From: Phoronis ovalis
Lineage: Eukaryota > Phoronida > Phoronidae
NCBI GenBank assembly: GCA_028565635.1
Contig: JAOXYB010051590.1
Span: 1-11,636 of the forward strand
Reading direction: 5' to 3'
DNA length: 11,636 nt
The notes below the pieces were generated by a model that searched no databases, was not told the DNA's origin, and saw only the letters and a program-made list of their open reading frames with translations. The position numbers and the translations under genes were made by a program. This document shows, piece after piece, positions 7,215 through 11,636 of this stretch (the first letter of the stretch is position 1; every line of letters starts with the position of its first letter).

Positions 7215-7994
7215 AGTAATTGAAATAGTATGGTATGGTAAGATTACCTTTGAACTGTAAGTAATGTTGACTTGATATATGTTTTTTCACTCCCGTTGTT
7301 GAAAAATGATTAGTTAAAGGCATTTTTTAGTTTGTTGATCATTAAAGTTAGTATAGCATTGTATCTTTATTATTTATTATATTTATTTCTTAGAGCTTGG
7401 TAGAAGGCATAAAATTTATTAAATGTTATGTTCACTGCAGTAAATTTTTTGTTCATCTGACCTATCAAGTGTCATTATTTGTACGAATATAAGACACAAT
7501 TGTTACAACTGTTGAATAGTTTTAGTATTCAGTTCCGTATACTCTGTATGCCATAGTATTTGTAATTAAACAAGAATTCAGAAATGTAAAAGATTTATTG
7601 ACTCTAGAAGTTGTGTGATAAGAGAATACATTATACCATCATCTCTTATTTTAATAAGTGAAAAAAAAAATATGTTCTTTACCTTTGATCATTGATATTT
7701 TAGGGACTATTGAAAATTCAAAATTTGTATTAAAAATGCTTTAGATTGCAGGAAAATGCATCAAAAATTACAAACAATTCTGGGGGGCATGCCCCCAGAC
7801 CCCTAGCAGTGTGTGCCCCACAATTTGAATCTCCCTGTTTCAATTCTTCAGGAGTTGGCATCTCTGCATGTATATATGCATTTTGGGGCTTTTTTAGAAC
7901 CTGTGTTTGCGTATGTGGATCCACCCTTTATGTAAGGGAAAACATTCAACTAGTTTAAGAAATTATATAAAAACTTTGCTGTTATCTTTGACAG
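7215..7994. other. Non-coding stretch with one GC-rich palindrome
   Basis: No supported gene is present. The overlapping open frames at 7730-7924 (-) and 7746-7958 (+) both come from the same GC-rich patch and lack any protein motif. The patch itself resembles a dispersed repeat and is listed at 7779-7799. Confidence 0.5.
7779..7799. repeat. GGGGGCATGCCCCC palindrome of a dispersed repeat
   Basis: The core 14 bases (7783-7796) are a perfect palindrome, and the flanking TCTG and CAGA extend it with one extra G. CCCCTAGCAGTG and further C runs follow. From memory, 'TCTGGGGG..CATGCCCCCAGACCCC' phrases recur across marine invertebrate genomes, so this is probably a member of a dispersed repeat family. 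I did not verify that. Confidence 0.65.
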
Positions 7995-8080
7995 AAATTA
8001 GCTATATGAGAATCTGTGTTAGAAAAGATTGTATAGACCAAAGAAAAAAGGTATTTTCAAACGAACCTCCAATTAGTTAA
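7995..8080 (+). pseudogene. Truncated duplicate of the 8096 exon start
   Basis: The sequence after TTTGACAG at 7994 (AAATTAGCTATATGAG, then GTTAGAAAAGATTGTATAGA) matches the start of the next exon 101 bases downstream, including the acceptor context. It reads ISYMRICVRKDCIDQRKK and closes at TAA 8078. It is a diverged partial duplicate. The shared AG acceptor and start suggest that an exon boundary was copied. Confidence 0.45.
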
Positions 8081-8095
8081 GTGCATCTTTTACAG

Positions 8096-8390
8096 AAATT
8101 AGCTATAAGAGAAGTCACGTTGGAAAGGATTATCTAGTCCGAGTCGAGCAAAAGAAGGTAGCATCAATTATGGCAAATGATTATATGTCATCTGATGAAA
8201 GTAAAATTGAGGCTCTTTGCGTCAAGAAGTTGATTTGACATTTTGAACAGGCTTCAAGTTATTTTAAAGCATTATTAGGCAAGTTCCAACATTCAACATC
8301 TACTTCAGAAGCAAAGCAATGAGACATCCCTCAAAAAGTTCAGACAAGAGGTCAGATAGAGCTGCATTACTGTATAATAAGGATGTATAA
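8096..8390 (+). pseudogene. Degenerate exon of unrecognised family
   Basis: After an acceptor-like CATCTTTTACAG (ending 8095), one frame reads ISYKRSHVGKDYLVRV, EQKKVASIMANDYMSSDES, then VKKLI. It meets TGA at 8236, which aligns with an expected Trp (TGG to TGA). It continues HFEQASSYFKALLGKFQHST to TGA 8320, and a one-base shift then gives MRHPSKSSDKRSDRAALLYN to TAA 8388. The order is a basic helix, an MSSDES acidic/Ser patch, a (W)-rich segment, then an R..S.R..P tail. It is reminiscent of DNA-binding linker exons in multicopy uncharacterised proteins of cnidarians and molluscs, but I cannot name the family. It lies 235 bases upstream of the hAT copy B exons and could be unrelated to them. 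Confidence 0.4.
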
Positions 8391-8624
8391 GAACTTCCAA
8401 CTAGGTAAACACATCCATGTTAGCTTACTTGACCTGGAATGACCTCTACATTTTTCTTGTAACCTAGACATATTTCTATGACCTACTGTAGGAACACCCA
8501 AGTTTATGGATCAACAATATACAGATCTACATGATTGTATTTATTCAGTGACTTGAATGTGACTTGGACTGTTAGACTGTTTAGAATAGTTACTAAATGT
8601 TATTATTTTGTTACATAAATTTAG
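8391..8624. other. Spacer or intron before hAT copy B
   Basis: There is no coding signal. The stretch ends in an acceptor-like TTTGTTACATAAATTTAG (ending 8624). Confidence 0.35.
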
Positions 8625-8816
8625 GTAATCAACTCATCAGAAGATATCCTTGGGATACCCTTGGACAATGCCTCCATTCAACGTGGAGATGATGAGCTGT
8701 TCATTGGCTTTCTCACGAAATCTCATCTTAGGAAATCAGACATGGAAGGCATTCCTGCAATCAAGAAGTTCTATACTGAAGCCAGAGATTTTTATCTTAG
8801 AGCCCTAAGTAGGTGA
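8625..8816 (+). pseudogene. hAT transposase-like copy B, exon 1
   Basis: This exon is open from the acceptor at 8624 to TGA 8814. Contents include VINSSEDILGIPLDNASIQR, GDDELFIGFLTKSHLRKSDM, EGIPAIKKFYTEARDFYLRA and LSR. The pattern DELFIG(F/Y)...K..FY..AR.FY..A is what I know as the segment that precedes the C-terminal region of hAT-like transposases in invertebrates. The donor is uncertain: AG|GTGAAA at 8812/8813 would fit. Coding should continue into the KKFPLDD motif of the 9443 exon. Unlike its neighbours, this exon has no internal stop before the donor. Confidence 0.6.
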
Positions 8817-9442
8817 AATTGTGAATATGTATTCTGATAATACTATATTTAACAACACTATTTTAAAGGACTATCACTAACTGACTCAGTATGGGAGTAC
8901 ATGCTTTATTGATACTGTACTAAGTTACCTGTAGAGAAATAAATGTGCAGCTTCTGCTCATACTGCATGACAAGAAATTTAGTTCATCATCTGGTTAATC
9001 ACTAAAAGGTAGAACTTCAATCTGTTTCTGTAGTTAACATACTGAAGTCCGATATTATCCACTTCAATATTTTAACTACCTTAAACAGAGTGACTATGTG
9101 AAATTACTAATTACCGGGCAAAAAAATAAATTGAGTCAATTATGTAATTTACATCTGCACCAGCAGACCTCTTGTTTAAATGCTGATATACCTCTAAAAG
9201 CAGCTACAGCAATTTATTGTTTTCTCTTGCCTTACAAATAATCTATTTTTCCCCCATTGAAAGCATTAGAATTCCATTGATATTTAGATCGGTATCTGGA
9301 CATCCCCACCTAATGAGTGTGGCAGATATAAGTGAATTTATAACGGATATCTGGGTCCTCATTTCTTGCTTCTGCAGTGCCTTCTGGAGACGTAGACATA
9401 ATCATGCATGTTTGTATTTTGCAATTGTATATATAATATTAT
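8817..9442 (+). other. Presumed intron of hAT copy B
   Basis: There are 626 bases without coding motifs. The open frame at 9217-9462 (+) runs through the KKFPLDD exon in a different frame and is rejected as a shadow. The exact acceptor before the next exon is not clear. Confidence 0.4.
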
Positions 9443-9596
9443 ATGAAGAAGTTCCCACTTGATGATCTTGTTCTGAGAAGTGTCACATAGCTGAATCCTA
9501 TGCAAAATGTGAGATTGGAATTTTGGTAGATAGGTTCCCGATGTTGTCTCAGAGGAAGATCTGGATCAACTATTCAATCAGTTCACTGACTATCAG
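9443..9596 (+). pseudogene. hAT transposase-like copy B, exon 2
   Basis: The motifs are in three successive frames. MKKFPLDDLVLRSVT is closed by TAG at 9488. It is followed by ESYAKCEIGILVDRFP, then DVVSEEDLDQLFNQFTDYQ. The exon ends with a strong donor CAG|GTACAT (9597). The FP-DD, RFP..V and Q(F/L)..DYQ spacing is typical of the linker between the catalytic domain and the hATC dimerisation domain. Two single-base indels and a nonsense codon within 154 bases show a dead copy. The 5' boundary is uncertain. Confidence 0.65.
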
Positions 9597-9825
9597 GTAC
9601 ATATATAAACTTGTTGGCATTTGCATAATTATGTTAAATTTTTAATGTTTTCCTGGAACTTAATAAATGTTTGAATTTATACATGCTTGTGGATACTAGT
9701 GTAGTGACTAGTACACTACAAATATATTTGCATCTGCATACCAGTAACACAATTGAATATCATGAATGTTTATAGTTAAAGATCTTGTTTTCTTTTAGTA
9801 ACATTTATTCATTTTTAAATTTTAG
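9597..9825 (+). other. GT-AG intron of hAT copy B
   Basis: The donor is GTACAT at 9597 and the acceptor is a T-rich ATTTTTAAATTTTAG ending at 9825. The intron contains a short perfect inverted repeat (9700-9720). Confidence 0.6.
9700..9720. repeat. Short perfect inverted repeat
   Basis: TGTAGTG (9700-9706) and CACTACA (9714-9720) flank ACTAGTA, whose first six bases are themselves palindromic. ACTAGT also occurs at 9695-9700. The repeat lies inside an intron of the dead hAT copy. It could be chance or a small element footprint. Confidence 0.6.
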
Positions 9826-10121
9826 ATATCACAGGATGAAGATCTTCTGCTATCTGGCACCAGGTTGGGCTAATCAAAGATCCTTCTACTGGTAATTTAA
9901 AGTATAGAATACTTCTTAAGTTGGCCAAGTTTATCTTGCTGCTGTCACATTCCAATGAGTACTGTGAAACTTTGTTTAACATAGTAAAACAATGACTACA
10001 GATGTTCGCAGTCAACTTGGGAAAAACACTAAGAAGGGCCATGCCAGTGAGAGTGTTTATAAAGATTCTACTTGGACTGTTAATATGCAAAATAAACATT
10101 TTTAGTAAGACAGAGTTTTAA
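9826..10121 (+). pseudogene. hAT transposase-like copy B, dimerisation exon
   Basis: The exon starts ISQDEDLLLSG. It shifts frame to IWHQVGLIKDPSTGNLKYRI, then to the dimerisation core LLKLAKFILLLSHSNEYCET and LFNIVKQ, where TGA 9993 closes it. Another frame continues TTDVRSQLGKNTKKGHASES and VYKDST, and a final shift gives LLICKINIFSKTEF to TAA 10119. SHSN-YCE-LF is the hATC counterpart of the HSNAEEERVFS block in copy A, so the two copies belong to different hAT subfamilies. The frame changes within less than 300 bases show that it is non-functional. The open frame at 9815-10099 (-) is antisense to this exon. Confidence 0.75.
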
Positions 10122-10183
10122 AGCCAAAGCTTTAAAGCAGGATATGTTTGAATTGATTGCTAGTTGCACCTTGAATATTGGAA

Positions 10184-10357
10184 ATGTTATTTGTGAGAGA
10201 AATTGTCAAAAACATAATACAAGATGATAAAACTATGGTTGACAAAAGAGCTTTGCTCTTTGGAAGAAAAATTAACCTCAGAGAGTTTAGGAAACCAAAA
10301 TTAGAGAAATTCAACATTTCGTTCGTAATAGTTCCGAAGAGTATAGTAACAATATGA
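10184..10357 (+). CDS. Small basic open frame upstream of LINE ORF1, unassigned
   Basis: An ATG-initiated frame of 57 codons ends at TGA 10355. It begins MLFVREIVKNIIQDDKT and includes ALLFGRKINLREFRKPKLEK. It is Lys/Arg-rich and I do not recognise it. It lies 85 bases upstream of the open LINE ORF1 frame and could be a decayed 5' part of that element, a small leader frame, or chance. The opposite-strand frames at 10132-10377 and 10371-10640 overlap it and the ORF1 region and are treated as shadows. Confidence 0.2.
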   Translation: MLFVREIVKNIIQDDKTMVDKRALLFGRKINLREFRKPKLEKFNISFVIVPKSIVTI

Positions 10358-10442
10358 CCTATATGTGAATTTAACAACAGTAAAGACTACAAAAAATAAG
10401 CATGGCAGTTTTACAAGCTACAGAAAACTTGCCAAAGATTAA

Positions 10443-11135
10443 TACAAGTATCGACAAAACTTTATCTCTGCAATAGTGTCTCAAGCTTCGGCTACCATTC
10501 TGCCAACAGTAATACCTATAATAGTTGATGCAGTGAAAAGCACAATAAATGATAAAAACCAAGAAGTAGAATCCAAAATAGAAGTTATTGCAAATGAAAT
10601 GAAAAGAAATCAAATTATGATTGAGAATAGGTTCGATCAAACTGAACAGTACTCACGTCGTGAAAATGTCCGTATTTTTGGTATATCTGAAGAATTTGGT
10701 GATGATCCTAAAGTCCTAGGTGAAGAGGTAGCAAAAATTGCGAAAGATATTAAAGTTTCAATTAATCCAGTCTCCGATATATCTATTGCTCATAGACTAG
10801 GTAAAAAAACGCCTGGAAAAATAAGACCAGTCATAGTGAGATTTGTATCCAGAAAACCAAAATTTGAGATACTACAAGCCAGAGGTCAATTGAAAGATCA
10901 CCCAAGATATGCGAAAAAGATTTTTATCAACGAAGATCTAACGAAAGCTAGATTCCGTTTACTGAAATCAGCAAGACAAAATAAAAACGTCGAATTTGCA
11001 TACACCAGAGATGGAGCCATTTTTTGTGCCATGAGAGATCGAGTTAATGAAAATACAAGAATCAAAATTGAAAATCCTGATGATTTATTTAAAATTGGTG
11101 AAGTTGATATTAAATATTCCGAATTCTTCGAATGA
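10443..11135 (+). CDS. LINE ORF1 protein (coiled coil, RNA-binding type)
   Basis: This frame is open from 10443 to TGA 11133. The first in-frame ATG is only at 10599, inside the coiled coil, so the true start is probably upstream in a shifted frame (ATG 10402 opens another frame) or non-AUG. Counting from codon 10476, residues 20-58 form a heptad-like coiled coil (NDKNQEVESKIEVIANEMKR). The hallmark EQYSRRENVRIFGISEE is at 57-73. An RRM-like part continues through IAHRLGKK, RPVIVRFVSR and EILQARGQLK to about residue 140. The C-terminal part has KKIFINEDLTKARFRLL and FAYTRDGAIFC, ending near DDLFKIG. Such ORF1 proteins bind element RNA and act as nucleic-acid chaperones during target-primed reverse transcription. 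The frame runs on into the endonuclease after one UGA. The short frame at 11047-11229 is a shadow. Confidence 0.85.
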   Translation, partial: YKYRQNFISAIVSQASATILPTVIPIIVDAVKSTINDKNQEVESKIEVIANEMKRNQIMIENRFDQTEQYSRRENVRIFGISEEFGDDPKVLGEEVAKIAKDIKVSINPVSDISIAHRLGKKTPGKIRPVIVRFVSRKPKFEILQARGQLKDHPRYAKKIFINEDLTKARFRLLKSARQNKNVEFAYTRDGAIFCAMRDRVNENTRIKIENPDDLFKIGEVDIKYSEFFE

Positions 11136-11636
11136 AAAGAATCTTGGTTGCATCAAAATAAATATGGACCATCAGATTCAAATGGATTTTCGAAAAAAAA
11201 CAGCCACTGGACTTATGATGAAAGAATAACGGACTTAAAAAACATAGATCACAATTATTGTAGAACTAAATGTTCAAATTTAAAATTTCTGTCACTGAAT
11301 GTATGTGGTCTTAAAAGTAAGCTTATGAAACCTGATTTTGAAGAGTATATAGAATTGTATGATATTATAGGTCTCTCAGAAACAAAGTTAACACAATTAG
11401 ATTCTATTCATGTCCCAGGTTATAAGATTTATTGTAAGAACAGAAAAAATGCAAAAAAAACATCTGGTGGTGTAGCTTTACTAGTTAGAAATGAAATAGT
11501 TGACACCGTTAGTATTGTGGAAGGTGATTGTGGTCATGTGTTATGGTTTGTAATTAATGATATGTCTCTAAGTTATAAGATATTGGGTGGAGTGATTTAC
11601 ATTCCTCCTGAAAACTCACCGTATTCAAATATTGAG
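11136..11636 (+). CDS. LINE ORF2, apurinic-type endonuclease domain (partial)
   Basis: There are 167 open codons in the same frame as ORF1, from the codon after UGA 11133 to the window edge. A linker of about 48 residues, with HWTYDERITDLKN in it, leads to the endonuclease core. Motifs are LKFLSLNVCGLKSK (active-site Asn segment), DIIGLSETKL (metal-binding Glu), VPGYKIYCKNR, SGGVALLVRN and VIYIPPENSPYS. This enzyme nicks target DNA to prime reverse transcription. No AUG lies between the UGA and the LSLNVCG motif. The first Met in frame comes just after it, so an independent ORF2 start would truncate the domain. Either the UGA is read through or re-initiated, or it is a nonsense mutation in a single-ORF element. 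Assignment as an APE endonuclease is secure. The protein continues beyond the window. Confidence 0.88.

Larger units (their letters stand above)
10400..11636 (+). mobile_element. APE-type non-LTR retrotransposon (LINE), 5' part
   Basis: ORF1 and the start of ORF2 of a non-LTR retrotransposon run to the right edge of the window, so reverse transcriptase and the 3' end are outside. The 5' boundary is not visible and 10400 is a guess based on where recognisable sequence starts. The element is in clearly better condition than everything to its left: one continuous frame from 10443 to the window end with a single UGA. The clade (CR1-like, L1-like or other) cannot be settled without the reverse transcriptase. 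Confidence 0.85.

Noticed and set aside
9217-9462. 81-codon open frame on +
   Set aside because: It ends by crossing the KKFPLDD exon in another frame and has no motif of its own.
9815-10640. Minus-strand frames at 9815-10099, 10132-10377 and 10371-10640
   Set aside because: They are antisense to the hAT copy B exon and to LINE ORF1. Their Cys/Phe/Leu-rich composition is what complements of AT-rich coding sequence look like.

Overview
The window looks like gene-poor, AT-rich nuclear DNA from a metazoan, most likely a marine invertebrate and perhaps a bivalve mollusc. The evidence is short GT-AG introns, an APE-type non-LTR retrotransposon, hAT and Ty3/gypsy remnants, a tRNA-derived SINE-like module, and dispersed repeats (TGACCT-rich, GGGGGCATGCCCCC) that I recall from mollusc and other marine invertebrate genomes. 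That recollection was not checked. I see no prokaryotic features and no clearly functional single-copy host gene.

Layout, all coding remnants on the + strand. Positions 1-2459 are non-coding except for a diverged duplicated repeat (530-690 and 770-945) carrying perfect TGACCTTTGACCT motifs. Positions 2460-2854 are a frameshifted Ty3/gypsy reverse transcriptase fragment, cut off by a tRNA-like module with A and B boxes (2855-2927). Positions 3619-6463 hold a multi-exon degenerate gene. Exon 3619-3783 joins exon 4162-5074 in perfect phase across a 378-base GT-AG intron, and a large decayed coding stretch follows at 5287-6463. Its middle part belongs, from memory, to an uncharacterised expanded invertebrate family with a VWDNIDFGEE motif, possibly related to DUF6589-type transposon proteins. 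Positions 6577-7054 are the C-terminal dimerisation exon of one hAT transposase and are followed by a hairpin and direct-repeat cluster.

Positions 7995-8390 contain a tandemly duplicated exon start and a degenerate exon. Positions 8625-10121 are three decayed exons of a second, different hAT-like transposase. From about 10.4 kb to the window edge lies a much better preserved non-LTR retrotransposon: ORF1 (coiled coil plus nucleic-acid-binding domain), then a single in-frame UGA, then an apurinic endonuclease domain in the same frame with no intervening AUG.

Nothing suggests that these pieces act together as one pathway. The region reads as a transposon graveyard with one younger LINE at its right edge. 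The two points most worth following are the ORF1-UGA-endonuclease arrangement and the phase-conserved multi-exon family at 3.6-6.5 kb.
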